From Pseudomonadota bacterium (GTDB lineage Bacteria > Pseudomonadota > Alphaproteobacteria > JACQOE01), in assembly GCA_016202695.1 (NCBI GenBank), contig JACQOE010000066.1, forward strand, positions 54,730-118,729: a stretch of DNA of 64,000 bases, in the 5' to 3' direction. Below, piece after piece: positions 45,116-55,170 of this stretch. The position numbers and the translations under genes are program-made. The notes under the pieces are model-generated. The model saw only the letters and a list, made by a program, of their open reading frames with translations. It was not told the origin of the DNA and searched no databases. Position 1 is the first letter of the stretch. Each line of letters begins with the position of its first letter.

Positions 45116-47734
45116 ATGACCGATCCTCACACCACGCCGATGGCGGCTCGCCCCTCGTTCCTGACGGCGATCCGGGAACGGCTGAGCAACCGGCCGGACA
45201 GCGAGCACGAGCAGGCGATCGTCCGCATCGTCATCGTCGCCATGCTCGCCCTGTTCTTCTTCGGCGCCGACCTTTGGGCCCATTTCACCGACGCCAACTA
45301 CCACGCCGGCTTCCTGTTCGCCTTCGGCTACCTCCTCCTCTCCTTCGTCTATGTCGGGTTGATCATCGCTTGGCCGCAGGTGGTGCCGGTCAGGCGGCTC
45401 GCCGCCATGGTCACCGACTTCACCACCATGGCGGCGCTGATGTACTTCGGCGGCAAGCTCGCGGCCGCGCTCTATCTCATCATTTTGTGGATCAGCTTCG
45501 GCAACGGCTTCCGCTACGGGCTGAAGTACCTCGGCGCCTCGGTGCTGGTCAGCTCCACGGCCTTCGTGTTCGTCATCTTCAGCACCCCCTACTGGCAGAA
45601 CGAGCGCCCGATCGCCTGGGGGCTCCTGGCCGCGCTTTTCGTCCTTCCCGGCTACGCGGCGACGCTGATCAAGAAGCTCCACCATGCCAAGGCCCAGGCC
45701 GAGGAGGCGAACAAGGCGAAGAGCCAGTTCCTCGCCAGCATGAGCCACGAGCTCAGGACCCCGCTCAACGCCATCATCGGCATGAGCGACCTCCTGCAGG
45801 GGACGAAGATCGACGAGGAGCAGCGCGACATGACCCAGACGGTCAAGACCGCGGCAAAATCGCTCCTCTTCCTGATCGACGACATCCTCGATTTCTCGCG
45901 GATCGAGGAAGGTAAGACCTCGATCGCCATCCAGGAGTTCGACCTCCACGACGAGATCGTCGCCATCACCTCGGTGATCCGGCCGCAGGCCAAGAACAAG
46001 CGCCTCAGGCTTGCCGCCCACGTCACCCCCCGCACTCCCTATCGGCTGCGCGGCGATCTCAACCACCTCCGCCAGATCCTGACCAACCTGCTGACAAACG
46101 CGGTGAAGTTCACGGAAGACGGCTACGTCCTGCTCACCGTCGACTCGGTGGCCGAGGACGACGGGAGCGCGACGTTGCTCTTCAAGGTGGTCGATACCGG
46201 GATCGGCATCGCCCGCGAGAACCTGAGCCGCATCTTCGAGAGCTTCACCCAGGCCGACCAGACCACCGGGCGGCGTTACGGCGGCACCGGTCTCGGGCTC
46301 GCCATCTCCAAGCATCTCGCCAATCTTCTGCGCGGCGAGATCGGGGTGGAAAGCGAGATCGGCAAGGGCAGCACCTTCTGGCTGCGCCTGCCCCTCGAGA
46401 AGGCGCCGGCCGCGGCCGAAGGCGGGGAGCAGGGCGCGCCAGCAGGCGCGATCGAGGGTCACGTGCTGGTCCTCAGCGCCGACGGGACGGTCGCCGCCGA
46501 CATCCGGCGAATGCTGGCGGACGCGCCGGTGGTGGCCACCTTTGTCTCCAGCGTCGGGGTCGCCGCCGACGCCATTCGACGTTCGGTCGAGGGCGGGCGC
46601 CATCACCACGTCGTGCTCGTCGACGGCCGCGAGCCGGGAGCCTCGCCCGAGCGGATCGCCACCAAGCTGCGCTCGGCCGACCCGCGCGGGGAATTCGCCT
46701 TCGGCCTGATTGCCGAGGGTGGCACGGGCGAGCCGCTGGCTCCCGAGATGCAGGTGCATTTCGTCACCGCGCTCACCACCCCGATCGAGCGCGACCGGCT
46801 GCTCGCCGCGATCCATGCCGCCGCCGCCTTCGACGCCGCGCGAGTATGGGCGGCCGAGGACGCGCGTCACGGCGAACGCCAGCGCCAGCGCCGGCGCGGC
46901 CTGAAGATCCTGGTGACCGAGGACAATCCGATCAACCGCAAGGTCACGGCCAAGATCCTCGAGCGCGCGGGCCACGTTCCGGTGATGGCCGATACCGGCG
47001 ACCGGGCGCTCGACCTGCTCGAGGAGGAGGGCTTCGATATCTGCCTGATGGACATCAACATGCCGGGCACCTCCGGCCTCGATGTCGTCAAGCTCTACCG
47101 GTTCTCGCACATCGGCGAGAATCGGCTCCCCATCATCGCCCTCACCGCGGACGCGACCACCGAGACCCGCGCGCGTTGCGAGGAGGCGGGGATGGACGCC
47201 TACATCACCAAGCCGGTGGACATGGAGAAACTGCTCGACGTGATCGACTCGTTCGCGCCCCCCGAGGCGCCGCCGGCCGCCGCGGCCGAGGACAGGGCGC
47301 CGGAGCCGGAGGAGGATCGGCGGGTCACCGACATCACCAGCCATCCGCGATTCAGCGCCGAGACGCAGCCGGTCATCGACACCCGCTCGATCGAGGACCT
47401 TGAGGAGCTGGGTTCCGACGGCGACTTCGTGGTCGAGGTGATCGACGACTTCATCGCCGATACCGAGCAGGTGCTAAAGGACCTGGAGGCCGCGGTCGAG
47501 ACCGGAAACCTGCAGGCTTTCCGCGACGGCGCCCATGCGCTGCGATCGAGCGCGGCGAACGTCGGCGCGCTCCGGCTGCAGCGGTTGTGCAGCGACCTGA
47601 ACATGGCCAGCCTCCTGGATGTGGAGCGAAACGGCCCCGCGCATCTGCGCAAGCTCGACGACGAGTTCAACCGATTCCGCACCGCGGTCACGCGCTACCT
47701 CTCGAACCGCCGTCAGGTCATCCGCCCCTCCTGA
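45116..47734 (+). CDS. RpfC-type hybrid histidine kinase (DSF sensor-like)
   Basis: An 872-residue inner-membrane kinase. Residues ~35-190 contain about five to six hydrophobic helices with little periplasmic sequence ([52 protein letters not shown]). Then HisKA with His211 ([19 protein letters not shown]), HATPase ([25 protein letters not shown]), a receiver with Asp646 (CLMDINMPG), and a C-terminal HPt domain with His807 ([14 protein letters not shown]). This membrane-HK-REC-HPt order is that of RpfC, the receptor for diffusible signal factor. The convergent gene beyond a strong terminator encodes an RpfF-type synthase, which supports the role. RpfG (HD-GYP) is not in the window. Confidence 0.9.
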   Translation: MTDPHTTPMAARPSFLTAIRERLSNRPDSEHEQAIVRIVIVAMLALFFFGADLWAHFTDANYHAGFLFAFGYLLLSFVYVGLIIAWPQVVPVRRLAAMVTDFTTMAALMYFGGKLAAALYLIILWISFGNGFRYGLKYLGASVLVSSTAFVFVIFSTPYWQNERPIAWGLLAALFVLPGYAATLIKKLHHAKAQAEEANKAKSQFLASMSHELRTPLNAIIGMSDLLQGTKIDEEQRDMTQTVKTAAKSLLFLIDDILDFSRIEEGKTSIAIQEFDLHDEIVAITSVIRPQAKNKRLRLAAHVTPRTPYRLRGDLNHLRQILTNLLTNAVKFTEDGYVLLTVDSVAEDDGSATLLFKVVDTGIGIARENLSRIFESFTQADQTTGRRYGGTGLGLAISKHLANLLRGEIGVESEIGKGSTFWLRLPLEKAPAAAEGGEQGAPAGAIEGHVLVLSADGTVAADIRRMLADAPVVATFVSSVGVAADAIRRSVEGGRHHHVVLVDGREPGASPERIATKLRSADPRGEFAFGLIAEGGTGEPLAPEMQVHFVTALTTPIERDRLLAAIHAAAAFDAARVWAAEDARHGERQRQRRRGLKILVTEDNPINRKVTAKILERAGHVPVMADTGDRALDLLEEEGFDICLMDINMPGTSGLDVVKLYRFSHIGENRLPIIALTADATTETRARCEEAGMDAYITKPVDMEKLLDVIDSFAPPEAPPAAAAEDRAPEPEEDRRVTDITSHPRFSAETQPVIDTRSIEDLEELGSDGDFVVEVIDDFIADTEQVLKDLEAAVETGNLQAFRDGAHALRSSAANVGALRLQRLCSDLNMASLLDVERNGPAHLRKLDDEFNRFRTAVTRYLSNRRQVIRPS

Positions 47735-47768
47735 GGCGGCGTCCGGGGCGCGCGCCGTTCGGCCAAGC

Positions 47769-47800
47769 GCCGCCCCCCGCCCGCGCACAAGCGGGGCGGC
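47769..47800. terminator. Bidirectional hairpin between the RpfC-type and RpfF-type genes
   Basis: GCCGCCCC at 47769-47776 pairs perfectly over eight bases with GGGGCGGC at 47793-47800. It sits in the 186-base gap between the two convergent genes and can serve both. The loop is 16 bases and there is no T run. Confidence 0.45.
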
Positions 47801-47920
47801 GGCCTTGACCAACCGTCACCGCGTCGTCCGCCGGGCCCGTGACCGCCTGTCGCCCGTCGCCGAGCCCCCGGCGACGCGCGTCTGGTGGTCCCGCGTGCGG
47901 CGGCGCGCCTTCCCCCACCC

Positions 47921-48955
47921 TCATGCGACGCGCGCGAGCGCGCGCCACCTTCTGTCCTGGGCGCTGGCCAGGCGCTCCATCTTCTTGAGGTCGCCCGGCT
48001 CGATGTTGAGCGCGGTCTCGACCCACAGGTCGGTGATCGCGATCAATTCCTCGCGGCTGACCGGGTGCGACATCTGGCGCAGCTTGTGGACCGCCTGGTG
48101 GGCGTTGAAGCTCCGCTCGCCGCGCTTGACGTAGTCGTAGACCGCCTCCTCGCCCCGGCCGTCCTCGGCCAGCACGTCGACGATGCCCATCGCCTGCAGC
48201 TCCTCGGCGCCGTAGATGCGCCCGCTCACGATCATCTGCCGGGCGCGCACGGGGTCGATCCGGCGCGAGAGGAAGCTGTAGGCGCCCATGCCCGGGAACA
48301 GGTTGAACAGGATTTCCGGCAGGCCGAACTTCGCGCTCTTCTCGGCGATGATCAGGTCGTCGGCGAGCGCCGACTCGAAGCCGCCGCCGAGCGCGTCGCC
48401 CTGCACCAGCGAGATGCTGACGATCGACAGGTGCGTCTTGGCCGCCCGGGAATACTGCACGTCGATGCAGGCGTGGGCGTAGGCCCGCAGGCCGTCGCGG
48501 TCCTGCTGCCGGATCAAGTGGGCGAACAGCGGCAGGTCGCCGCCGAGGTTGTAGATGGTGGGGATGCGCGAGGCCATCACCGAGTAGCGCACCGGCGCCT
48601 CGTCGCCCGCGGCGAGCGAGGCGAACCCGCGCTCGAGCCAGCGCTGCACGGCGGTCATCTCGCGCAAGAGCCCGAGGGTGAAGCTCGGCCGGCCCTTCGG
48701 CCTCATGTACTGCCAAAGGATGCGTGTGCCCTCGTCATAGCGCACGTCGAGTTCCTCGAACGCAAGCTCGGCGAAGTTCCACGGCCGCGGCGCCGGGACC
48801 GGGGTCGTGCGCGCCTCGGACCGGCGAATTACCTGCCGGAGTGCCGTTGCTCCGCCGCCGAGCCGCGCCAGGGCCGGCTCGGCCAGCATGGGCGGGTGCG
48901 CAAGGAGATGGGCGTTAGGCTCAAAAATCTGTAGGGTTTCGCTGGAAGGCAACAT
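47921..48955 (-). CDS. rpfF: RpfF-type DSF synthase (crotonase fold)
   Basis: Makes cis-2-unsaturated fatty-acid signals (diffusible signal factor) from acyl-ACP. The 344 residues match RpfF closely in the core: IYNLGGDLPLFAHLIRQ, ISLVQGDALGGGFESAL with Glu194, FGLPEILFNLFPGMGAYSFL with Glu214. Both catalytic Glu are present and the FPGMGAYSF segment is diagnostic against ordinary hydratases. The end ITDLWVETALNI also fits. The N-terminal ~55 residues are an extra tail. The start at 48955 has AGGAG upstream. It is convergent with the RpfC-type kinase and divergent from a 2-hydroxyacid dehydrogenase. Confidence 0.9.
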   Translation of the reverse strand: MLPSSETLQIFEPNAHLLAHPPMLAEPALARLGGGATALRQVIRRSEARTTPVPAPRPWNFAELAFEELDVRYDEGTRILWQYMRPKGRPSFTLGLLREMTAVQRWLERGFASLAAGDEAPVRYSVMASRIPTIYNLGGDLPLFAHLIRQQDRDGLRAYAHACIDVQYSRAAKTHLSIVSISLVQGDALGGGFESALADDLIIAEKSAKFGLPEILFNLFPGMGAYSFLSRRIDPVRARQMIVSGRIYGAEELQAMGIVDVLAEDGRGEEAVYDYVKRGERSFNAHQAVHKLRQMSHPVSREELIAITDLWVETALNIEPGDLKKMERLASAQDRRWRALARVA

Positions 48956-49081
48956 GTCTCTCACTCCTGAGTGCGGTGGCTGGTTGGCGGTCGCTTCCGC
49001 CGCAATCAGAATGCGAGGACGCAACCGCAAGCGCAAGGCGAAGCAGCGTCGCGAATCGCAACTCATTGTAAAGGAGGGGCC

Positions 49082-50122
49082 ATGGCCGAAGGGACGCGAA
49101 AACTGGTGATCGCCCACGATCTCGACCGCGCGAAGTACTACCCCCTCGACCGGCCGCTGCCCTACGAGGGAAGCCCCCGGATGCTCAGGGACGTGATCGC
49201 CCGTCTTCTCCCGGAGACCGAGGTCAGCCTCGGCGCCTCCGCGGCCGAGACCGCAGCCGCGCTCGCCGACGCCGACGGACTGGTCGCCCGCAGGCTTCCG
49301 CGGGCCTGGTTCGAGGCCGCGCCCCGCCTCGCCTGGGTCCAGACCCTGCAGGCCGGTGTCGACCACTTCTTCGCCCTCTCTGAGGTCGCGCCCGACGAGC
49401 TTCGCCGGCGCGGGATCGTGGTCACCAGCGGGGCGGGCGCCGCCTCGGTCTCGGTGAGCGAGCAGGTGCTCGCTTACATGTTCATGTTCGCCCGCCAGAT
49501 GCACCGCTGCGTGCGCTGGCAGCTCGAGCGCCGGTTCGATCCCTTCACCGCCGGCGAGCTGTCCGAGCGGACGGTCGGGGTCATCAGCCTCGGGACCATC
49601 GGCGAGCGGGTGGCGCGGCTTTGCAAGTGCCTGGGGATGCGCGCCATCGGCACCAAGCGCGACCCCGCCGGCTATCGCGGGGCGGCCGACGAGGCGATCC
49701 CCTTCCGCGATCACCGGCGAGTATTCGAGGCGGCCGACTACCTGGTGCTCGCGGTGCGCCTCGCCGACGAGACGCGGGGGATGGTGAACGCCCGCTCGCT
49801 CGCCTGGATGAAGCCGGGCGCGGTGATCATCAACGTCGGGCGCGGGCTCTTGATCGACGAGGCCGCCCTGGTCGATGCGCTCAAGCGGGGCGTGATCGCC
49901 GGCGCCGGGCTCGACACCCACGGGCCGCAGGTGCCGATCGTGACCGAGAAGGACCAGGAGCGGCTGTGCCCGGAGAGCGAGCTGTGGGCGCTGGAGAACG
50001 TCATCATCACCCCCAACCACGCCTCGGGCTCGCCGCGGGTGTTCGAATACCTCGGCCGGATCGTCGCCGAGAACGCGCGCCGGCTGGCGCGGGGCGAGGC
50101 GCCGATCAACCGCGTCCTCTAG
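49082..50122 (+). CDS. D-isomer-specific 2-hydroxyacid dehydrogenase
   Basis: A 346-residue NAD(P)-dependent reductase that interconverts 2-hydroxy and 2-oxo acids. The nucleotide-binding segment TVGVISLGTIGERVA, the catalytic Arg in VLAVRLADETRGMVN, the Glu-containing ALKRGVIAGAGLDTHG region and the His in ITPNHASGSPRVF follow the family order. The ATG at 49082 has a perfect AAGGAGG upstream. It is divergent from rpfF across 126 bases holding AT-rich sequence, where both promoters must lie. Substrate unknown. Confidence 0.93.
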   Translation: MAEGTRKLVIAHDLDRAKYYPLDRPLPYEGSPRMLRDVIARLLPETEVSLGASAAETAAALADADGLVARRLPRAWFEAAPRLAWVQTLQAGVDHFFALSEVAPDELRRRGIVVTSGAGAASVSVSEQVLAYMFMFARQMHRCVRWQLERRFDPFTAGELSERTVGVISLGTIGERVARLCKCLGMRAIGTKRDPAGYRGAADEAIPFRDHRRVFEAADYLVLAVRLADETRGMVNARSLAWMKPGAVIINVGRGLLIDEAALVDALKRGVIAGAGLDTHGPQVPIVTEKDQERLCPESELWALENVIITPNHASGSPRVFEYLGRIVAENARRLARGEAPINRVL

Positions 50123-50266
50123 GCCAGGGCCGCGCCCCCGCAAGCGGCCGGGACGAGGCGGCCGGCTCGCCGGGGTGTGGGGTTCTCGCTTGCGCCAATC
50201 GCCGCTCCCGGCCTAAAAGAACCGCCCGGCCCGGCATTCGAAGCCGAGCCGCCCCTTGCAGCGCGC

Positions 50267-51193
50267 ATGGACCTCCATCTTCCCATCGCCGGCGTCACCG
50301 AGAACCTGTTCCTCCTGATCGGGATCGGGTCGGGAGTGGGCGTGCTATCCGGGCTGCTCGGGGTGGGTGGCGGCTTCCTGCTCACGCCGATCCTCATCCT
50401 CCTCGGCATCCCGGCGCCGGTGGCCGTGGCCTCGGGCGCCAATCAGGTGGTCGGGTCCTCGGTCTCGGGGGTACTCGCGCATTGGCGACGCGGCAACGTC
50501 GACGTGAAGATGGGGCTGATCCTCCTCGCCGGCGGCTTGGTCGGCTCCACCCTTGGGATCGGACTCTTCCGCCTCCTCGCCCGCCTCGGCCAGATCGACC
50601 TGATCATCAACCTGGCCTATGTCGTGCTCCTCGGCGCCATCGGCGCGCTGATGCTGGTCGAGAGCCTGCAGGCCTTCCGCCGCCGGCGCCGAACCGGGGC
50701 GAAGCGGATCGCGCGCGGGCCCGGCCGGCACCTGTGGATGCACGGGCTCCCGCTCAAGACCCGCTTCCGCCGCTCGCGCGTTTATATCAGCGCCATCGTC
50801 CCGGCCGCGCTCGGCCTCGTCGTCGGCGTGCTTTCGGCGATCATGGGGGTCGGCGGAGGCTTCATCATGGTCCCGGCGATGATCTATCTCCTGGGGATGC
50901 CGACCGAGGTGGTCATCGGCACCTCGCTCATGCAGATCATCTTCGTCACCGCCAACGTCACCTTCCTGCACGCGGTGAGCACCCAGAGCGTGGACGTGTT
51001 CCTGGTTACCCCGCTGCTGATCGGCGGGGTGGTGGGCGCCCAGTACGGCGCCCGCTGGGGCGCCAAGCTGCCCGCCGACCGGATGCGGCTGCTGATGGCC
51101 GTTCTCGTCCTCGGCTTCGCCGCCGAGCTCCTGGTCGGGCTCGTCGCCGTCCCCGAGTCACTCTACGTGCTCGCCCGGCCGGCGGGCGGGTGA
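50267..51193 (+). CDS. TSUP family (TauE/SafE-like) membrane transporter
   Basis: A 308-residue inner-membrane protein with about eight to nine helices in two repeats, each with the family glycine motif: LLGVGGGFLLTPILILLG and IMGVGGGFIMVPAMIYLLG. The family exports sulfite, sulfoacetate or other small organic anions. The ATG at 50267 is chosen because the membrane region starts soon after; a GTG at 50177 would add 30 unlikely residues. It follows the dehydrogenase gene by 144 bases on the same strand. Cargo unknown. Confidence 0.9.
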   Translation: MDLHLPIAGVTENLFLLIGIGSGVGVLSGLLGVGGGFLLTPILILLGIPAPVAVASGANQVVGSSVSGVLAHWRRGNVDVKMGLILLAGGLVGSTLGIGLFRLLARLGQIDLIINLAYVVLLGAIGALMLVESLQAFRRRRRTGAKRIARGPGRHLWMHGLPLKTRFRRSRVYISAIVPAALGLVVGVLSAIMGVGGGFIMVPAMIYLLGMPTEVVIGTSLMQIIFVTANVTFLHAVSTQSVDVFLVTPLLIGGVVGAQYGARWGAKLPADRMRLLMAVLVLGFAAELLVGLVAVPESLYVLARPAGG

Positions 51194-51333
51194 AGGGCAC
51201 CAACCTTACCAACTTTTAATCTCGCGGAAAGGCGACCGTAAGGCCGGCCGGCCCATGTTTCGGGCAAGGCCCGCGGGCGTGGTCCGCCCGCGGGTCGCAT
51301 GAGCCACGGTCGGCAATACGGAGGAAAGCCGTG

Positions 51334-52929
51334 ATGAGAGAGCCTGTTCACGAGACGCCGGAGGCCGCCGCCCCGGCGTCTCCCGCATCCCGGAGCCGCC
51401 GCCCCGCGCGCGCGGTCCTTGTCGCGCTCGCGCTCGCCTCGCTGGTCGGCGCCGGCGCCATCCCCCTCGGCCAGGCGTTCTGGCCCGGGCCGGCGGTCGC
51501 CGCGCCCGGCCCGGGCGCGGGCGGGACGGCGGCGGTGGCGATGCCCGGCTTCGCCGACATCGTCGAGCGGGTGGCGCCGGCGGTGGTGACGGTGGAGGTC
51601 GCCCAGGCCGGCCCGGCCGCCCTCGCCGAGCGCGAAGGCGGAGAGTTCGAATTCCGCATCCCCGGCGTCCCGCCGGGATCGCCCTTCGAGGAGTACTTCA
51701 AGCGCTTCTTCGGTGCCCCCGTTCCGGGCGCGCCCGAGGGGCAGGGCCCCGGCGCCCGGGGCGAGGCGAAGGCCGTCGGCTCGGGCTTCTTCGTCGATGC
51801 CCGGGGCTACGTGGTCACCAACAACCACGTCGTCGCCGACGCCGACAAGATCACGGTGATCGTCAAGGGCGGCGAGCGCTTCGAGGCCCGCCTCGTCGGC
51901 CGCGATCCCAAGACCGACCTCGCCCTGATCAAGATCGAGGGCGAGAAGCCCTTTCCCTTCGTCGCCTGGGGCGATTCGGATTCGATCCGGGTCGGCGACT
52001 GGGTGGTGGCGGTGGGCAACCCCTTCGGCCTCGGCGGCACCGTGACCGCCGGCATCGTCTCGGCGCGCGGCCGCGAGATCGGGGTCGGCCCCTACGACGA
52101 CTTCCTGCAGATCGACGCCCCGATCAACCGCGGCAACTCGGGCGGCCCGACCTTCAACCCCAAGGGCGAGGTGATCGGGGTCAACACCGCGATCTTCTCG
52201 CCGACCGGCGCGAGCGTCGGCATCGGCTTCGCCGTCCCCTCCAACGAGGCCCGGGCGGTGATCGCGAGCCTCAAGGACACCGGGCGGGTCGAGCGCGGCT
52301 GGCTCGGCGTCCAGATCCAGGGCGTGACGCCCGAGATGGCGGAGAGCCTCGGCCTCAAAAAGGCCGCGGGCGCGATCGTCGTCGCGGTGAGCGAGGGAAG
52401 CCCGGCGGCCAAGGCCAAAATCGAGCGGGGCGACGTGGTCCTCGCCCTCGACGGAACCGCCATCGCCTCGCCGCGCGAGCTGGCGCGCACCGTGGCGCGG
52501 CTCAAGCCCGGCGCTAACGCCTCGTTCACCGTCTGGCGCGACGGCCGCGAGGTCAAGCTCGGGGTTGCCATCGTGCGCCTCCCCGACGAGACCGCGGTGG
52601 CGGGCGCCGGGCCGGCGGCGGTCGCCGGCGACGCGGTGCTCGGCATGAAGCTCGCCGCGCTCGACCAGGGTGCGCGCCAGAGCTTCGGCATCCCCGACGA
52701 GGTGAAGGGCGTGGTCATCGCCGGTGTGGCGCCGAACGGCGTTGCCGCCGAGAAGGGCCTCAGGGCCGGCGACGTGATCGTCTCGGTCGATCGCCAGCCG
52801 GTCGCCGAGCCGGGCGACGTGGCCCGCCGCGTGGGCGAGGCCAAGGCGGCGAACCACAAGGCGGTGCTGGTGCTGGTCGCACGCGGCGCCGACAGCCGCT
52901 TCATCGCCCTTCCCTTGCAGAAGGCGTGA
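51334..52929 (+). CDS. degP: Do-family periplasmic serine protease (DegP/HtrA)
   Basis: A 531-residue periplasmic protease and chaperone for misfolded envelope proteins. A membrane or signal segment lies at ~27-50 (RAVLVALALASLVGAGAIPLG). The catalytic triad is His165 (TNNHVV), Asp195 (KTDLALIK) and Ser269 (NRGNSGGP). Two PDZ domains follow (LGVQIQGVTPEMAESLG; AGDVIVSVDRQPVAEPGD). A GAGGAAA ribosome site serves GTG 51331 or ATG 51334. A strong hairpin ends the gene. The two-component genes downstream are on the same strand and may sense envelope stress. Confidence 0.96.
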   Translation: MREPVHETPEAAAPASPASRSRRPARAVLVALALASLVGAGAIPLGQAFWPGPAVAAPGPGAGGTAAVAMPGFADIVERVAPAVVTVEVAQAGPAALAEREGGEFEFRIPGVPPGSPFEEYFKRFFGAPVPGAPEGQGPGARGEAKAVGSGFFVDARGYVVTNNHVVADADKITVIVKGGERFEARLVGRDPKTDLALIKIEGEKPFPFVAWGDSDSIRVGDWVVAVGNPFGLGGTVTAGIVSARGREIGVGPYDDFLQIDAPINRGNSGGPTFNPKGEVIGVNTAIFSPTGASVGIGFAVPSNEARAVIASLKDTGRVERGWLGVQIQGVTPEMAESLGLKKAAGAIVVAVSEGSPAAKAKIERGDVVLALDGTAIASPRELARTVARLKPGANASFTVWRDGREVKLGVAIVRLPDETAVAGAGPAAVAGDAVLGMKLAALDQGARQSFGIPDEVKGVVIAGVAPNGVAAEKGLRAGDVIVSVDRQPVAEPGDVARRVGEAKAANHKAVLVLVARGADSRFIALPLQKA

Positions 52930-52943
52930 GGCACAGCGACCGA

Positions 52944-52979
52944 AGGAGGGCGGCGCCCCGGCGACGGGCGCCGCCCTTC
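52944..52979 (+). terminator. Strong hairpin after degP
   Basis: GGGCGGCGCCC at 52948-52958 pairs perfectly over eleven bases with GGGCGCCGCCC at 52966-52976 around a seven-base loop, and the stem extends by A-T, G-T and G-C pairs. It begins 15 bases after the degP stop. No T run follows. It lies 29 bases before the response-regulator start, so it may also limit read-through into the two-component genes. Confidence 0.6.
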
Positions 52980-53007
52980 GCGCGTCCGTGCTAAAGTTGC
53001 CCGCCCG

Positions 53008-53709
53008 ATGCGGGACGAAGAGAGCGGAACCGTGCGCGTGCTGCTGATCGAGGACGACCGCGAGGCCGCGGCCTACATGGCGAGGGGGCTTGCCGAGGGC
53101 GGCCACGTCCTCGCCCACGCGGCCGACGGCGAGGAGGGGCTGGAGATGGCGCGCGCCGGCGGCTTCGACGTGCTCGTCGTCGACCGCATGTTGCCCGGCC
53201 TCGACGGGCTCTCGCTGGTGCGCACGCTCAGGGCCGAGGGCGACGCCACGCCGGTCCTGTTCCTGAGCGCGCTCGGCCAGGTGGACGACCGGGTGCGGGG
53301 CCTCCGTGCCGGGGGCGACGACTACCTGGTGAAGCCCTACGCCTTCGCCGAGCTCCTGGCCCGGATCGAGGCCCTGGTCCGCCGCCGCCGGCCCGAGCAG
53401 GGGACGACCCGGCTCGTCGTCGGCGACCTCGAGATGGACCTGCTCGCGCACCGGGTGACCCGCGCCGGGGTGGAGATCGACCTCCAGCCGCGCGAGTTCC
53501 GCTTGCTCCAGTGCCTGATGCGCCACGCCGGCCAGGTGGTCACCCGCACCATGCTGCTCGAGACCGTCTGGGACTACCACTTCGATCCGCAGACCAACGT
53601 GATCGACGTGCATATCAGCCGGCTCAGGGCCAAGATCGACAGGGGATTCGAGGTGGCCCTGCTGCACACCGTGCGGGGCGCGGGATATTGCCTCCGTGCG
53701 CCCGATTAG
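53008..53709 (+). CDS. OmpR/PhoB family response regulator
   Basis: A 233-residue DNA-binding regulator. The receiver holds the acidic pair in LLIEDD, phospho-acceptor Asp59 in VVDRMLPG and Lys in DDYLVKPYAF. The C-terminal winged helix has DLQPREFRLLQCLMRHAG, VVTRTMLLETVWDYHF and VDVHISRLRAKID. A GTG a few codons on, at VRVLLIE, is an alternative start. Its end overlaps the kinase start by 14 bases, so the pair is co-translated. Being next to degP suggests an envelope-stress circuit, inferred only. Confidence 0.95.
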   Translation: MRDEESGTVRVLLIEDDREAAAYMARGLAEGGHVLAHAADGEEGLEMARAGGFDVLVVDRMLPGLDGLSLVRTLRAEGDATPVLFLSALGQVDDRVRGLRAGGDDYLVKPYAFAELLARIEALVRRRRPEQGTTRLVVGDLEMDLLAHRVTRAGVEIDLQPREFRLLQCLMRHAGQVVTRTMLLETVWDYHFDPQTNVIDVHISRLRAKIDRGFEVALLHTVRGAGYCLRAPD

Positions 53710-55105
53710 GACCGCGCTCCGCACCACCGCTTTCCGGCTCGCGCTCCTCTATGCCGGGCTGTTCGGGGCCTCGGTGCTCGCGCTTTTGCTCTTTCTTTAT
53801 TTCGCCAGCGCCGGCCTCATCGCCCGCCAGGCCGACGAGACCATCGAGGCGGAGATCACCGGCCTCGCCGAGCACTACCGGCGCCGCGGCCTGGGCGGTC
53901 TCGTGCAGGTGGTCATCGAGCGCGCCCAGCGCCTTCCCACCAGCGTCTACCTGCTCGCCGACCCGCTTCGCCGGCCGCTCGCCGGCAACCTCGACTCCTG
54001 GCCCGAGGTCGGGACCGGGCCCGAGGGCTGGCTCGAGTTCTCGTTCGAGGCGGCCACCGCCGAGGGCCGGATGACCCACCGGGCGCGGGCCCGGCACCTC
54101 GTCCTTACGGGCGGCTTCAACCTGCTGGTCGGCCGCGACATCGAGGAGCTGAGGCTGACGGTGGCGCGGATCACCGAGGCGCTCCTCTGGGCGCTCGCGC
54201 TTACCGCCGCGCTGGCGCTGGGCGGCGGCCTGGTGATGAGCCGCAACGCCCTTCGCCGCATCGAGGCGATCAACCGCACCAGCCGCGAGATCATGGCCGG
54301 GGATCTCTCGCGCCGGGTGCCCTTGAGCGGCAGCGGCGACGAGCTCGACGAGCTGGCCGCCAACCTCAACGCCATGCTCGCCCAGATCGAGCGGCTGATG
54401 ACCGGGCTGCGCCAGGTCACCGACAACATCGCCCACGACCTGAGGACGCCGCTCAGCCGGATGCGCGCGCGGCTCGAAGTGGCGCTCATGCAGCCCGCCG
54501 CGGCCGCGACCTATCGCCAGGAGATCGAGCGCACCATCGCCGAGGCCGAGGCGCTGATCGCCACCTTCAACGCCCTCCTCGCCATCGCCGAGGCCGAGGC
54601 CGGCGCCGAGCGCGAGGCGATGGAGCGGGTCGACCTCGCGGCGCTGGTGCGCGACGCCGCCGACCTCTACGCGCCGCTCGCCGAGGAGGCCGGACTCGCC
54701 TTCTCGGTGAGAATCGCCGGGGAGGGGGAATTGGCGGTCCGCGGACACCGGCACCTGCTGTCGCAGGCGCTGGCCAACCTGATCGACAACGCGGTCAAGT
54801 ACACCCCGCGCGGCGGGGCCGTCGCGGTCGTGGCGGCGCGCGGCGCCGCCGGCATCGAGGTGGTGGTGGCGGACACCGGGCCCGGCATCCCCGAGGCCGA
54901 GCGCGAGCGGGTGCTCGGCCGCTTCGTCCGCCTCGAGGCCAGCCGCAGCACCCCCGGAAGCGGCCTCGGCCTGAGCCTGGCGGCGGCGGTCGCCGCGCGC
55001 CACGGCGCCCGGCTCCGGCTGGAGGACAACCGCCCGGGGCTGAGGGCGGTGCTGCTGTTCCCCCCGGCCCCGCCCGCGAAGGCCCTGGAAGGAACGCCGG
55101 GGTAA
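53696..55105 (+). CDS. Sensor histidine kinase of the OmpR-type pair
   Basis: A 469-residue inner-membrane kinase. Two hydrophobic segments (AFRLALLYAGLFGASVLALLLFLYF and LLWALALTAALALGGGLVM) flank a periplasmic domain of ~130 residues. A HAMP segment (NALRRIEAINRTSREIMAGD) precedes HisKA with His247 in NIAHDLRTPLSRM, then the ATPase motifs NLIDNAVKYTP, DTGPGIPE and GSGLGLSLA. The GTG start at 53696 overlaps the regulator stop. The signal is unknown. Confidence 0.94.
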   Translation: MRPIRTALRTTAFRLALLYAGLFGASVLALLLFLYFASAGLIARQADETIEAEITGLAEHYRRRGLGGLVQVVIERAQRLPTSVYLLADPLRRPLAGNLDSWPEVGTGPEGWLEFSFEAATAEGRMTHRARARHLVLTGGFNLLVGRDIEELRLTVARITEALLWALALTAALALGGGLVMSRNALRRIEAINRTSREIMAGDLSRRVPLSGSGDELDELAANLNAMLAQIERLMTGLRQVTDNIAHDLRTPLSRMRARLEVALMQPAAAATYRQEIERTIAEAEALIATFNALLAIAEAEAGAEREAMERVDLAALVRDAADLYAPLAEEAGLAFSVRIAGEGELAVRGHRHLLSQALANLIDNAVKYTPRGGAVAVVAARGAAGIEVVVADTGPGIPEAERERVLGRFVRLEASRSTPGSGLGLSLAAAVAARHGARLRLEDNRPGLRAVLLFPPAPPAKALEGTPG

Positions 55106-55170
55106 GGCTAATCTCGTCGCTGCCCACCACACCCAGCCGGGACGTTCTCTCTCAAGGGGTCACCTCAAGC

